DNA from: Desulfurispira natronophila
GTDB lineage: Bacteria > Chrysiogenota > Chrysiogenetes > Chrysiogenales > Chrysiogenaceae
Length of the DNA: 64,000 nucleotides
Direction: 5' to 3'
Assembly: GCF_014203025.1 (NCBI RefSeq)
Contig: NZ_JACHID010000009.1
Coordinates: 60,810-124,809, forward strand
Shown here: positions 6,579 through 20,900 of the stretch, piece by piece
How positions within the stretch are numbered: position 1 is the first letter of the stretch
Layout: every line of letters starts with the position of its first letter
Made by a program: the position numbers and the translations under genes
The notes under the pieces: model-generated
The model's input: only the letters and a program-made list of their open reading frames with translations
What the model was told of the DNA's origin: nothing
Databases searched by the model: none

Positions 6579-8786
6579 TTAGAGCTGAGGATTTTCCCCC
6601 AGAACCTTGAGTCGTTCCCAGCGGCGGTCGACTTCTTTCTGTACTTCTTCAATGACAGGAGCCGCTTCTGGCTTCATCAGGTGGGAAGTGGCTTTACCCA
6701 TAAGCTTGAGAGCTTCGCCGACGGGTATCTTTTTGTCTTTGGGATCGTAGTTGATCTTGGTGATACCATGGTCGATTTCATACAAGGGGAAGAGGCAGCT
6801 GTCCAGCATGGCCTGAGTTATAGCGGGACCGCTATCATCAGCCGTTACCCAGTTCAGTGGGCAAACAGAGAAAGCCTTGATGAACGCCATGCCGCCGTCA
6901 CGAACGGTCTGCTGGGCTTTGCGGGCTTTTTGTACTGCATCGACGGGGTTGGTTTCAGAGATGGTGGCAATGTAGGGCAGGTAGGTGCCGCGCATGATTT
7001 CCACAATATCCTTGTGGTGAAACTGCTTGCCGATGTACTTTTTGCCAACTTGAGAAGTGGTGGAAAGCATACCTTTGAAGCCGGTATAGCACATTTGAGC
7101 ACCGGTATTGGCATACACTTTGTTGTCATATTCGATGTAGATAAAGGGCGTGTTCCGCAGCGCAGCACCGATGATCTGGTCCATGCCGATGTCAGAGGCA
7201 CCATCACCGCCAACAGCGATTACGGTAATCTCCTCATCCTGCAGTCCCTTCTCCTTGAGCCAGCGATAGTGCTCCACTATGCCGGTTGCCGTAGAGGCGG
7301 AATTGTGGAAGAGGGAGTGGACATAGGGAACATTAAACGAAGTTCCGGGATAGCCGGTGGTAACAACCATGCCACAGCCGGTGGCGAAGGTGAGGATAAC
7401 GGCTCCGTCAATGCCCTTGAGGAACATTTCCAGGTTGGTAAAGATGCCACAGCCAGGGCAGCTGGACATTTTTTCCACACGGGCCGGCATGTCAGAAGCC
7501 AGCTTTTTGAGGGTATTGATGTCGACTTTTTCGTACTTGTGGTTTTGCTTGTAGGCGTCCAGGGCAGGCAGTTTGACTTTCTCGGTTGTGGGAGGCGCGT
7601 CATTGCCTTCCCAGTGCTGGTAGTAATCAAAGGTGGGGAGGTTTTCGCCAGCGCTGGCTTTTTCCAGCTGCTCCATAACTGCCAGTGCGTCGCGATGGAT
7701 GAAGTTCAGTCCGCCAAGGCCAAAGACGCGGTTGAGTATCTTTACCTGATTGCCAGCCTGCTGAGCCGCAGCGGCAACTTCGGTAGCCAGGTAGGAGAGG
7801 CTGGCGCCGTACATATCGGCCCGCTCTGCCACCAGCAGGGTTTTGATGCCTTTCAGGGCGTCGGTTACTTCCTTTACGGGGAAGGGGCGCAGGACGTTGA
7901 AGCTGATCAGGCCAATGTTCTCCTTGCCCTCTTTTTGACGCAGCTCAATGGCATCCTTGGTGGATTCAGCGGCGCTGTTGAGGAGCATCATGGCGCTGTC
8001 GGCCTTCTCCAAGTTCATGGTATCCAGGAAGCCGTACTGACGGCCAAACTTGGCGGCAAACTCGTCAAACAGGGCGGGAATTGCCTCATACGCTTCCTGC
8101 ATGGCCAGGTGAAGCTGATATTTGTTGTTGATGATGTCGTCGTTCATGTAGGGGCCAAAGGTACGTGGCTCTTCTACGTCCAGACAGGTGGGACGCTGGG
8201 GCTTGGGCCCGATAAAGTCGGTAACGTCCTGCTTGTCCTTGGCGATGAGGATACGGCGGTTGCCGTGGGAGGTATGGAAGCCATCATAAGCCACACAGAC
8301 CGGCAGGTTGACTTTTTCTGCCAGTCGCAGGGCGATGATGTTCATGTCGTAGACTTCCTGAACATTTTTGGCCATCAGTATGATCCAGCCCATGCCAAGC
8401 ATGGTGGCCAGGTCGGTGTGGTCGTTTTTGATATTCAGTGGACCGGATACGCAGCGGGTGGAGAGGTTCAGTACCATGGGAACCCGGGTGCCGGATATAA
8501 CAGGAATCTGCTCCAGCTTCAGCAGCAGACCGTTGGCTGAGGTGACATCCACGGTACGGGCACCGGCCAGAGCGGCACCGTAGCAAATGCCGATGGCTGC
8601 CAGTTCAGATGTTCCCACCACAAATGACAGGTCCGCTTCACCATTGGCAAGGCGAGTATTCACTTCCTGTCCAGCATCGGAGGACGGAGTAATAGGATAG
8701 TAGCCTTCAAATTCGTATCCAACGTGGATAATGGCCTCGGCAACGGCTTCGTTACCGTTTATGACCTTGGAGATCTGTTCAATCAT
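6579..8786 (-). CDS. 2-oxoacid:ferredoxin oxidoreductase, fused alpha-beta subunit
   Basis: A 735-residue fusion of the alpha and beta domains of a pyruvate/2-oxoacid:ferredoxin oxidoreductase. The alpha part (about 1-380) begins with GYYPITPSSDAGQ, the substrate-side motif; the beta part has CPGCG (443-447), a further cluster Cys at 471, the TPP/Mg motif GGDGASDIGMDQ (526-537) and Cys642 in VCPLNW. The Cys set would hold the proximal [4Fe-4S] cluster. It makes or uses acyl-CoA plus CO2 with reduced ferredoxin. Its partner gamma-delta gene lies 25 bases upstream. Pyruvate is the likeliest substrate, but 2-oxoglutarate or branched-chain oxoacids are not excluded. Confidence 0.88.
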   Translation of the reverse strand: MIEQISKVINGNEAVAEAIIHVGYEFEGYYPITPSSDAGQEVNTRLANGEADLSFVVGTSELAAIGICYGAALAGARTVDVTSANGLLLKLEQIPVISGTRVPMVLNLSTRCVSGPLNIKNDHTDLATMLGMGWIILMAKNVQEVYDMNIIALRLAEKVNLPVCVAYDGFHTSHGNRRILIAKDKQDVTDFIGPKPQRPTCLDVEEPRTFGPYMNDDIINNKYQLHLAMQEAYEAIPALFDEFAAKFGRQYGFLDTMNLEKADSAMMLLNSAAESTKDAIELRQKEGKENIGLISFNVLRPFPVKEVTDALKGIKTLLVAERADMYGASLSYLATEVAAAAQQAGNQVKILNRVFGLGGLNFIHRDALAVMEQLEKASAGENLPTFDYYQHWEGNDAPPTTEKVKLPALDAYKQNHKYEKVDINTLKKLASDMPARVEKMSSCPGCGIFTNLEMFLKGIDGAVILTFATGCGMVVTTGYPGTSFNVPYVHSLFHNSASTATGIVEHYRWLKEKGLQDEEITVIAVGGDGASDIGMDQIIGAALRNTPFIYIEYDNKVYANTGAQMCYTGFKGMLSTTSQVGKKYIGKQFHHKDIVEIMRGTYLPYIATISETNPVDAVQKARKAQQTVRDGGMAFIKAFSVCPLNWVTADDSGPAITQAMLDSCLFPLYEIDHGITKINYDPKDKKIPVGEALKLMGKATSHLMKPEAAPVIEEVQKEVDRRWERLKVLGENPQL

Positions 8787-8811
8787 TGTATTCTTTCCTC
8801 CTTATGTAAAC

Positions 8812-9792
8812 TCAGAACCAGGTGCGGTCGGCAACGAGCTGATGGTTCTCGGATTCTTGTGCACGACTGAGGGCTTTGCCCTTCTTGTGGGTGGGGCAGA
8901 CGGCTACGCAGCGCAGGCAGCCCTTGCAGTGCGCGTAGTTATAGCCAACCATCTTGCTGTCTTCAAAAATAATGGAGCCAGGGTCAGCGCAGGTATAGAA
9001 GCACTTGGCGCAGTGAATGCACGCCTCAGCATCAAAAACGGGAATCAGCCCCTGGCGGGTAATCTTCATGTCCTTGGGGTGCAGGGAGAAGTGGCGTGCT
9101 TCCATCCAGCCACCTTTATTCTGGTTCTTCCAGCCAACAGGGGTCTCATAGGTCCAGCGACCCGGCACCAGCTCGTACTTGCCATCGGCCTCGAACTTCT
9201 TCTCCTGCTTGCTGCCAAGAGTCTGCTCGAAGGCGTCGATATTGGCCTTTTGCACTTCTGGCTTGGGCCAGGTGGTCTTGATCGTTTTCTCAAAAATTTC
9301 CTCCGGCAGGCCCAGTGCGTAAACCAGGGCAGAGAGCAGAGGCATGTTGAGGCGAGAGCGGGTTTTGGATGCGATATCAAGGGCGTCAACACAGATGATG
9401 GTGCCGCTGTGCAGCTTGAGTTCATCACGAATTTCATCGGGAGTGCGCTCGGTATTAACTATGACAATAGCGTTTTCCTGCACGCCCTGAATCAGACTCA
9501 GGGGACCGATAAGGTCTTCACGGAAAATAACCAGAACATGGGGGCTGTCAGTAGGCCCTGTCTGACGAATAGACTTATCGCGCTCGCACAGCTTGACGCT
9601 GACGTCTGTTGGCGTTCCTTTTTTCTCGGAACCGTATTTGGCATCAAAGGCCCCATCAAGTCCCATGTACTCAACGGCAATTTTAAACAGCATTTTACCG
9701 GCCATATTGGCGCCGTCACCACCTACCGACGACATCTTAATGTTACAGAACCCCAATTCATCGGAATAGGGCAGTGCGAAATCCTGGCTCAT
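8812..9792 (-). CDS. 2-oxoacid:ferredoxin oxidoreductase, fused gamma-delta subunit
   Basis: A 326-residue fusion: an N-terminal gamma domain (about 10-190, with GGDGANMAGKML and NMPLLSALVYALGLP) joined to a C-terminal delta-type ferredoxin with two [4Fe-4S] sites, C258/C261/C264/C268 and C289/C292/C295/C299. The gamma domain helps bind CoA and the ferredoxin domain carries electrons out of the TPP site. With the adjacent alpha-beta fusion, the enzyme needs only two polypeptides where archaeal forms use four. First gene of the operon; a clear AAGGAGG precedes the ATG. Confidence 0.88.
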   Translation of the reverse strand: MSQDFALPYSDELGFCNIKMSSVGGDGANMAGKMLFKIAVEYMGLDGAFDAKYGSEKKGTPTDVSVKLCERDKSIRQTGPTDSPHVLVIFREDLIGPLSLIQGVQENAIVIVNTERTPDEIRDELKLHSGTIICVDALDIASKTRSRLNMPLLSALVYALGLPEEIFEKTIKTTWPKPEVQKANIDAFEQTLGSKQEKKFEADGKYELVPGRWTYETPVGWKNQNKGGWMEARHFSLHPKDMKITRQGLIPVFDAEACIHCAKCFYTCADPGSIIFEDSKMVGYNYAHCKGCLRCVAVCPTHKKGKALSRAQESENHQLVADRTWF

Positions 9793-9926
9793 GGTCAGCC
9801 TCCTTGGTTGTTTAAATTCACTACAGGCATACTATACCAGCATGGGGTGTTTTGAAATGCTTTCATCTTCACCTGTGGTATTTTAGCCCTGAACGGAAGA
9901 TTTTTGTATACTTGCACAACCGACAC

Positions 9927-10538
9927 TTAAAGGTCAACTGCATTTTTCGCCTGCTCAATTGCATCTTTTAGCACATGAGACGCAGCAAAGGCCGGTGAGG
10001 CACCTGGGGGCAAATACTGATTTAAAAAAACAACCGACGTGTTTGATTTTATGGATTGCACAAAATCAAACAGCATCGAAGCTGTAATCTCTGATTCTGG
10101 AGTACGTGCCGACCCAACGATTACCCGCTCAACAGTCTCGCCTTTTAAACGATCACCCAAGACGCTTACATTAAGATCTAAAAACGAACACTGTTCTACT
10201 GGAGAAACCCGCCCTCCCAGAACGTGGTAAATTCCCCGGTAGGATCCCGTCTGCTCTATGGCCACCAGATCACCAAAAGTTTCTACAATGCACAGCAAGC
10301 TCTGGTCTCGCGCGGATGAAAGGCAGATTGGGCAAAGCTCAGCTTCTGCAACGGCGTAACACCGGACACAGGACCTTATAGCTTCATCCATGTGCTGCAA
10401 CGCCTCCAGCAGCTCGCGGCGTTGCTGGGCTGGCACGCTCGACAACTCCAGAGCATAGCGCCCGGCAGTGCGATAGCCAATTCCGGGTATGTGCACCAGC
10501 GCACGTGCAAGAGCGGTAACCGTAGAAAGCGAATACAT
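9927..10538 (-). CDS. recR: Recombination mediator protein RecR
   Basis: 203 residues with the RecR order: helix-hairpin-helix (HIPGIGYRTAGRYALEL, 16-32), a C4 zinc site (C57, C60, C69, C72) and a Toprim domain beginning at LLCIVETFGDLVAIE. Works with RecF/RecO in loading RecA on single-stranded gaps. Its ATG shares one base with the stop codon of ybaB, and dnaX precedes both, the dnaX-ybaB-recR order seen across many phyla. After the Toprim the sequence is divergent (NQYLPPGASP), but length is normal. Confidence 0.92.
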   Translation of the reverse strand: MYSLSTVTALARALVHIPGIGYRTAGRYALELSSVPAQQRRELLEALQHMDEAIRSCVRCYAVAEAELCPICLSSARDQSLLCIVETFGDLVAIEQTGSYRGIYHVLGGRVSPVEQCSFLDLNVSVLGDRLKGETVERVIVGSARTPESEITASMLFDFVQSIKSNTSVVFLNQYLPPGASPAFAASHVLKDAIEQAKNAVDL

Positions 10539-10867
10539 TACATAAACCCTGGCAGGTTCATCCCTCCCGTAACCTTGCTCATCTGCTCTTGGGTGTGAGC
10601 AGCTGCTTTATCCTGGGCTTCATTGACTGCCGAAATAACCAGGTCCTGCAGCATTTCCGGGTCTTCAGGATCGATAATATCTGGTGATATGGACATGGAA
10701 ATCACTTTCCCCTTGCCATTGGCCACAACACTCACCACTCCACCTCCAACGGAAACCTCAACCGTTTCATGCTCAATCTCTTCTTGCACCTTGGCCATTT
10801 TTTCCTGCATTTGCTGCGCCTGCTTCATCAACTGCTGCATGTTCATTCCACCACCAAATCCTTTCAT
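10538..10867 (-). CDS. ybaB: YbaB/EbfC nucleoid-associated protein
   Basis: A 109-residue small DNA-binding protein. A Met/Gln-rich helix ([20 protein letters not shown]) is followed by the conserved [19 protein letters not shown] strand pair and [19 protein letters not shown]. The protein binds DNA as a tweezers-like dimer and is usually encoded between dnaX and recR, as here. Start chosen at the first ATG; the second ATG (M8) is possible. Confidence 0.92.
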   Translation of the reverse strand: MKGFGGGMNMQQLMKQAQQMQEKMAKVQEEIEHETVEVSVGGGVVSVVANGKGKVISMSISPDIIDPEDPEMLQDLVISAVNEAQDKAAAHTQEQMSKVTGGMNLPGFM

Positions 10868-11033
10868 ACCTGACTCCTTAGCTGTACTTTATTGTTATGT
10901 TAAAGATTATGTAAAATGTACCTATTCACTCCTGCTTTAAGCTATACATTTAGACAAAGCAGCTTTGCATTCCTTCTGAAAACCCCTACTTGCAAGCACT
11001 CACTACCATTGAGCTTTAGGGCTACTGTGAGTG

Positions 11034-12665
11034 TTACGCCTGATCCCCAACATCTCCAGGTTTCAATAGACGGAAACTATGCAGTGAACCCTGAAAGCGA
11101 CGCACAATATCCTGGTACATTTCGTCCTGCAGCAGTTGCTGCCGAAGCTGCTCTGAGCGCTGCTCCTGAAGCTGGCTCTCCTGAGCTGCCAGGGAAGTAG
11201 AGGTGGCATCGCTACGCAATACCAAGCGACTAGGCTTTTGAACAAGAGCACTAAGGTTTTTCTGAAGAGTTTGCTGTTTTTCCTCTGTAAAAAATTCCCG
11301 CTGATGAGGGGGAACCATCAGCACATAACTCTCATCGCTATCACCACGGCGCAACTGGCTGTTGTGAAGCAAAGCTGCCACATGGGGTTGCTCTTGGGCC
11401 AACTCCTTGACCAGCTGCTGTTGAAGCCTGGAAATGTCGGTTAATTCTTGATGTGAGGCTGGTTCAGGAGTTTTTTTTTGCGTCGCAGGAGAGGGTTGAG
11501 GTGGCAAGCCAGGGTCTTCCGGTAGCTCCTGGTGCTGATTGGGGGTAGCTTCCATGGCAGCCAGCAAACGATCAACCTCAACCGATGGGGCAAGTTGAGT
11601 GCACTTGAAGAGAGCAAACTCCAGGTCGTACTGGGGAAACGGCGAGTGTTTCATCTCCACAAAACACTCCCGCAAGATGGAGTACATGATATCAATTTGA
11701 GTAACATCAAAGCTGCTGCCAAGCTCCTGAAGGGCACTGCGAGTCATGCTGTCAAGATCGCGCTGCTCAACACCGATCCGAGCCAAGTAAATAGCGCGAC
11801 ACATTTGCATGAGTTGTGCCGTCAAGGGCTGCATATCGGTGCCACGCTGACCTGCCTGCTGCAGAGCTTCCAGGATTCGAGACAGATCCTGCTGTTGCAA
11901 GGCAGTAAAAATGGATATAAGCAGATCGTTGCCAGCGATCCCCAGCAACTCCATCACATCGGCACTGATGATGTGATCGCCACTATAGCTCACTACCCGG
12001 TCAAGAATAGATTCAGCATCACGCATACAGCCTTCGCTATTCTGCGCAATAAGTTTCAGGGCATCCGGCTCAAACTCCACCTGCTCCTGCCTAAGGATAT
12101 CCCCCAGGGCCTGGGTCATCTCGGAGGGAGCTATGCGCCGAAAGTCGTGTCGCTGGCAGCGGGAAAGAATGGTTTGGTTAACTTTGTGTAAATCGGTGGT
12201 TGCCAGCACAAAAATTGTATGCTCCGGCGGCTCTTCCAGCGTCTTTAAAAAGGCATTGAACGCTTCTTTGGTAAGCATGTGAAACTCATCTATTATATAG
12301 ACCTTGACCATGCCGGTAGATGGAGCGTAGTGAACCTCCTCTATCAAGCTTTTGATAGCATCTATGCCTCGATTGGAAGCGGCGTCTATCTCCATAACAT
12401 CCAGAAAAGATCCGTGGTCAATGGAGCGGCAATTATCGCACTGTCCACAGGGCTCACCATCATCGGGCTGCAAGCAGTTCAGGCTCTTAGCCAGAATGCG
12501 GGCCATGGAGGTCTTGCCCACCCCCCGCGGACCATTGAATATCAGGGCATGGGCCAACCTTCCACTGCGTATGGAGTTCAGCAGTGTGCGGGAAATATGC
12601 TGCTGCCCTACCACCTGGGAAAAGGTGCGGGGTCGATATTTGCGGGCATATACCAAGTAGGACAC
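11034..12665 (-). CDS. dnaX: DNA polymerase III clamp-loader subunit gamma/tau
   Basis: 543-residue tau form from a GTG start at 12665; that start gives the standard opening SYLVYARKYRPRTFSQVVGQ, while the extension to 12731 has no homology. Walker A GPRGVGKT (45-52), zinc-site cysteines at 64, 73, 76 and 79, the DEFHML box and the SRC sensor region are all present. Tau ties the clamp loader to polymerase and helicase. At codons 396-399 there is a run of nine A residues (11479-11471); a one-base shift there gives a stop two codons later and a roughly 400-residue gamma form lacking the tau C-terminus. Confidence 0.93.
   Translation of the reverse strand: MSYLVYARKYRPRTFSQVVGQQHISRTLLNSIRSGRLAHALIFNGPRGVGKTSMARILAKSLNCLQPDDGEPCGQCDNCRSIDHGSFLDVMEIDAASNRGIDAIKSLIEEVHYAPSTGMVKVYIIDEFHMLTKEAFNAFLKTLEEPPEHTIFVLATTDLHKVNQTILSRCQRHDFRRIAPSEMTQALGDILRQEQVEFEPDALKLIAQNSEGCMRDAESILDRVVSYSGDHIISADVMELLGIAGNDLLISIFTALQQQDLSRILEALQQAGQRGTDMQPLTAQLMQMCRAIYLARIGVEQRDLDSMTRSALQELGSSFDVTQIDIMYSILRECFVEMKHSPFPQYDLEFALFKCTQLAPSVEVDRLLAAMEATPNQHQELPEDPGLPPQPSPATQKKTPEPASHQELTDISRLQQQLVKELAQEQPHVAALLHNSQLRRGDSDESYVLMVPPHQREFFTEEKQQTLQKNLSALVQKPSRLVLRSDATSTSLAAQESQLQEQRSEQLRQQLLQDEMYQDIVRRFQGSLHSFRLLKPGDVGDQA
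11471..11479 (-). promoter_or_regulatory. A9 slippage site inside dnaX
   Basis: Nine consecutive T on the plus strand, read as CAA AAA AAA ACT in the dnaX frame. An added A (or a -1 ribosomal shift) gives AAA AAC TCC TGA, ending translation at once; loss of an A also meets a TAA within ten codons. Thermus thermophilus makes its gamma subunit by slippage on an A9 run in dnaX, and Escherichia coli by a -1 shift at an A-rich site, so the position and outcome fit a programmed event. Confidence 0.65.
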
Positions 12666-12709
12666 TGTAGGCCTGCCTTTTGAGGTTCCGGGTTCGCAAC
12701 AAGTCAATA

Positions 12710-12742
12710 GAGAGCGCAGTGCTTTTGGCAACGCGCGCTCTC
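12710..12742 (-). terminator. Hairpin between purU and dnaX
   Basis: 8-bp perfect stem GAGAGCGC/GCGCTCTC immediately after the purU stop, loop of 17 bases, no T tract. A weak terminator or an mRNA-end stabiliser. Confidence 0.4.
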
Positions 12743-12743
12743 G

Positions 12744-13679
12744 CTACTTTGGTGCCGATGACTCGGCAATATAGGGCCGATGAGCTACTTCTGGGCAAAC
12801 ATCATCACAGTAAGGAGATTTTCGCCAATACACCTTGCCCCAGTGCATATAGAGTTCTTCGTCAATAAACATTCGTACTGCCCGGGCCAGAATGCGTTGC
12901 TCCAGCTCCTGGCCACGACGCACTACATCTTGCAGGGTATCGCAGGATTTATCGATATAAAAGGCTTCCTGGTAAATAATTGGCCCTCGATCCAGATCCA
13001 TGGTAACAAAATGTGCGGTAGCACCTGCCAGGGTAGCCCCGTTATTGTATGCCTGCCGATAGGCACGAGCACCAGGGTAGGCGGGTAAAAGAGAGGGGTG
13101 GATATTGATAATCTGACTCTCGTAGCGGAAGGTAAACTCCGGCGAGAGAATTTGCATATAGCGCGCCAGGACTATCAGGTCCACCGAGTACTCTGACTGG
13201 CGCAGGAGATCAATTATATTCTTTTCATTTTCTTCTTTTATACGGGAATTGAAGCAGAAAAAAGGAATACCTTCCCGTTCGGCAATATAACGAAGATCCT
13301 CACGGTTGCCCACCATAACCGCTACTTCGGCCTGGATACGCCCCGCTTTGATTTCGGATATAATGGCTTCCGGCGCATGAGCTTCTTTGGTCACCAGCAG
13401 GGCAATACGTTTGACACCGCTAGAGCGTCGCGTATTGAGGTTGACTTCCATATCCAGCTTCTTGCCGGCTGCTACCAGTAGGTCTTCAAGCCCTGACAGG
13501 CTGATGCTCAGTCCGCTGACCTCGCCCTGGATGCGCATGAGAAAAAAGTCTTCCCGTACCGTCTGCTCCAGATCCTCAATATTGACACCACAGTCAAAGA
13601 GTATAGAGGTAAATGTTGCAATTACGCCTTTTTTATCTTTTCCGATTACAGATATTTCAATGATTTTTTTGGGAGCCAT
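12744..13679 (-). CDS. purU: Formyltetrahydrofolate deformylase
   Basis: 311 residues. An N-terminal ACT domain (about 5-80) is followed by a formyltransferase-fold hydrolase domain with the N-H-D type active-site pattern: FCFN..., INIHPSLLPAYPGARAYRQA and the later GATAHFVTMDLDRGPII. The enzyme releases formate from 10-formyl-THF, balancing one-carbon pools. The first in-frame start is a GTG at 13694, but its next codons supply GAGGT, so the ATG at 13679 is the better start. Ends beside dnaX; upstream is the rpoC hairpin. Confidence 0.9.
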   Translation of the reverse strand: MAPKKIIEISVIGKDKKGVIATFTSILFDCGVNIEDLEQTVREDFFLMRIQGEVSGLSISLSGLEDLLVAAGKKLDMEVNLNTRRSSGVKRIALLVTKEAHAPEAIISEIKAGRIQAEVAVMVGNREDLRYIAEREGIPFFCFNSRIKEENEKNIIDLLRQSEYSVDLIVLARYMQILSPEFTFRYESQIINIHPSLLPAYPGARAYRQAYNNGATLAGATAHFVTMDLDRGPIIYQEAFYIDKSCDTLQDVVRRGQELEQRILARAVRMFIDEELYMHWGKVYWRKSPYCDDVCPEVAHRPYIAESSAPK

Positions 13680-13730
13680 AGGTGAGTACCTCACGTCAGA
13701 TTACGCTGCCTGGGTCGTTGTGATGTACAC

Positions 13731-13757
13731 CGGCGGGCCCCCGCTGGGGGCCCGCCG
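13731..13757 (-). terminator. Strong hairpin after rpoC
   Basis: 12-bp perfect GC-rich stem (13731-13742 with 13746-13757) closed by a 3-base loop, starting 31 bases past the rpoC stop. No T run follows, but stability is high and it closes the ribosomal-RNA polymerase block. Confidence 0.7.
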
Positions 13758-13787
13758 AAAGCAGAAGTTCACGATATTAGCCTTTGA

Positions 13788-17852
<4,065 letters not shown>

Positions 17853-17897
17853 CTTCCTGGTGCTGCTCCAAATGGTGCAGCCGAGATGATCGTGACA

Positions 17898-17918
17898 GCA
17901 TCCGGCAATGCCGGATGC
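17898..17918 (-). other. Perfect hairpin in the rpoB-rpoC gap
   Basis: GCATCCGGC, loop AAT, GCCGGATGC: 9-bp perfect stem between the rpoB stop and rpoC start. There is no T tract, so it is more likely a processing or stability element, or a REP-type unit, than a terminator. Confidence 0.5.
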
Positions 17919-17929
17919 GGGTTTATATG

Positions 17930-20900
17930 CTATTCTGGATCAACCGGAGTTTCTGTGGGCTCAGGGAGAGCGGCTTCTTCCTCGGTTGAAATCAGTTCTA
18001 CATCGAGGCACAGGGACTGCAATTCCTTAATAAGAACGTTAAAGGATTCAGGCAATCCCGGGGTAAGGGTGTTTTCACCCTTAACAACGGCCTCGTACAT
18101 CTTGGTACGTCCATTGACATCATCGGACTTGACCGTCAACAGCTCCTGCAAGCAGTGAGAGGCGCCATAAGCTTCCAGGGCCCAGACCTCCATCTCACCA
18201 AAGCGCTGCCCACCAAACTGAGCCTTACCGCCGAGAGGCTGCTGGGTTACCAGCGAGTAGGGGCCAGTGCTGCGGGCGTGAATCTTGGTGTCAATCAGGT
18301 GGTGCAACTTAAGCATATAGATCACCCCAACGGTTATGGGCTGATCAAAGCGCTCACCGGTTCGACCGTCGTAGAGCATGGTCTGGCCGCTGTCGTCGTC
18401 ATAGGCCTTGCGCAAGAGCTCCTTGATATCATGCTCATTGGCTCCATCAAAAACGTTGGTCGCAACATGCATACCCAGAGCCTTTGCTGCCCAACCCAAG
18501 TGGGTCTCCAGCACCTGCCCCACGTTCATTCGGGATGGAACCCCCAGGGGGTTGAGAACAATATCCACTGGCGTACCATCAGGCAGATAAGGCAAATCTT
18601 CCTGCGGAAGGATGCGGGAGATAACGCCCTTGTTCCCGTGGCGCCCGGCCATCTTGTCACCTACTTTGAGCTTGCGCTTGACGGCCACGTAGACTTTGAC
18701 CATCTTGAAAACACCAGGAGGAAGATCGTCGCCCATATTGACACGAGACTTACGCTCAGTGTACTGCTCGTGGGCCTTTTCCAGCTGCTCCTCGGTAATT
18801 TCCCGTACCGACTCTGCCTTACGGATAAAGGAATCACTGTCGACAACCGGAACTTCCAGTAGCTCATTCAGCGTGAGGCGATCCACCATTTCCGATGTGA
18901 TCTCATCGCCCTCTTTGCCCAGCATTTTGCCACGTACTACCAGATCGTCTTCTAGGGTGGCGCCAACAAGCAGACGACGAATCTTGCTCAGTCGTTCCTT
19001 GCGGATCAGGGTGCACTCATCCTGGTAGTCTACATCCAGCTTTTTCAGCTCTTCTTCCTCGATGTCCCGAATGCGATCATCTTTTTCCGTTCCACGGCGG
19101 GTAAAGACCTTGACATCGACAATAGTCCCCTCGATACCCGGTGGTACTGTGAGCGAAGCGTCCCGGAACTCACCCGCTTTTTCGCCGAAAATGGCACGCA
19201 GCAACTTCTCTTCGGGGGTAGGCTGGGTTTCTCCTTTGGGGGTAACTTTACCTACCATGATGTCGCCGGCTTTAACTTCCGCTCCAATGCGAATAATGCC
19301 GGAATCGTCAATATCTTTTAGGGCGTCTTCACCCACATTGGGGATATCGCGGGTAATATCCTCGGGGCCCAGCTTGGTGTCCCGAGCCTCCACGTCAAAT
19401 TCCTCAATGTGGATAGATGTATAAACATCGTCCATTACGACCTTTTCAGAGATCAGAATGGAGTCTTCGAAGTTGTAACCCATCCACGGCATAAAGGCGA
19501 CGGTAACGTTCTTGCCGAGGGCCAGTTCTCCTGATTCGGTTCCTGGGCCGTCCGCAATAACATCCCCGGCCTTGATTGTTTCGCCAGGTTGCACAATGGG
19601 AGTCTGGTTGATGCAGGTATTCTGGTTGGAACGCCGATATTTTATGAGGCCATATATATCGACACGCCCCTCACCTGGTTGTATTTCGTCCTCATTCACG
19701 TGAATAATGATTTTGTCTGCTTCTACACTGACCACGGTACCGCTGCGCGTAGCCGCAATGGCAGCTCCACTATCCACCGCTACCCGGCGCTCCATTCCTG
19801 TTCCCACAATAGGGGCACTGGTTTGCAGCAGAGGTACCGCCTGCCGCTGCATGTTGGAGCCCATAAGAGCCCGGTTGGCGTCATCGTTTTCCAGGAAGGG
19901 AATAAGGCCGGCAGCCACCGAAACCATCTGCACCGGTGCCACGTCCATGTAGGTAATGTTGTTGGCATCAGTCATGATAAACTCGCCTTCTTCACGGGCA
20001 GAAACCAGCTCATTGACAAAGGTGCCATCTTTTTTCAGCGGTGCATTGGCCTGCGCAATAACCTGTCCATACTCGTCAATAGCGCTGAGGTAATCGATCT
20101 TTTTGCTCACTTTGCCGTTTTGTACTTTACGGTACGGAGTCTCAATAAAACCGTACTCATTGATGCGCCCATGAGTGGCAAGAGAAGTAATCAGACCGAT
20201 ATTTGGCCCCTCAGGCGTTTCGATGGGGCAAATACGGCCATAGTGGGTCGGGTGTACGTCCCGAACTTCAAAGCCAGCTCGCTCCCGCGTCAAGCCACCG
20301 GGCCCCAAGGCCGACAAGCGCCGCTTGTGGGTAATTTCCGCCAGGGGATTGGTTTGGTCCATAAATTGACTGAGCTGAGATGAACCAAAAAACTCTTTGA
20401 TTGAAGCCACGATCGGCTTGGAGTTCAACAGCTCCTGCGGGGACAGTTCCGACAGGTCCTGAATGCTCATGCGCTCCTTGACGGTACGTTCCATACGCAC
20501 CAGCCCAATGCGGAACTGATTTTCCAGCAGCTCGCCCACACTGCGAATACGACGGTTGCTCAAGTGGTCAATGTCGTCTACGGATCCTTTACCATTTTTG
20601 ATATCCGAGAGGGTCTTCACCACATGTAAAATATCTTCGGCAGTCAGGGTGGTGACATCCATGGGGATGTCCAGCCCCAGGCGGCGATTGATTTTCAGAC
20701 GTCCTACCTTGCTCAGGTCGTAGCGCTTGGCAACAAAGAACAGATTGTCGAAAAGCTGCGTGGCTGCTTCTACAGTGGGGGGCTCACCTGGGCGCATCTT
20801 GCGGAAGATCTCAATGAGGGCCTCCTCAGCTGAGGTTACCTTATGGTCAAGTGCCAAGGTGTCCCGAACAGAGCTGTCACTCTTGATATTATCGATAAAG

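Noticed and set aside
6549..8540. 663-codon open frame on the plus strand
   Set aside because: It lies antisense to the oxidoreductase alpha-beta gene, has no homology I recognise and arises from codon bias of the real gene.
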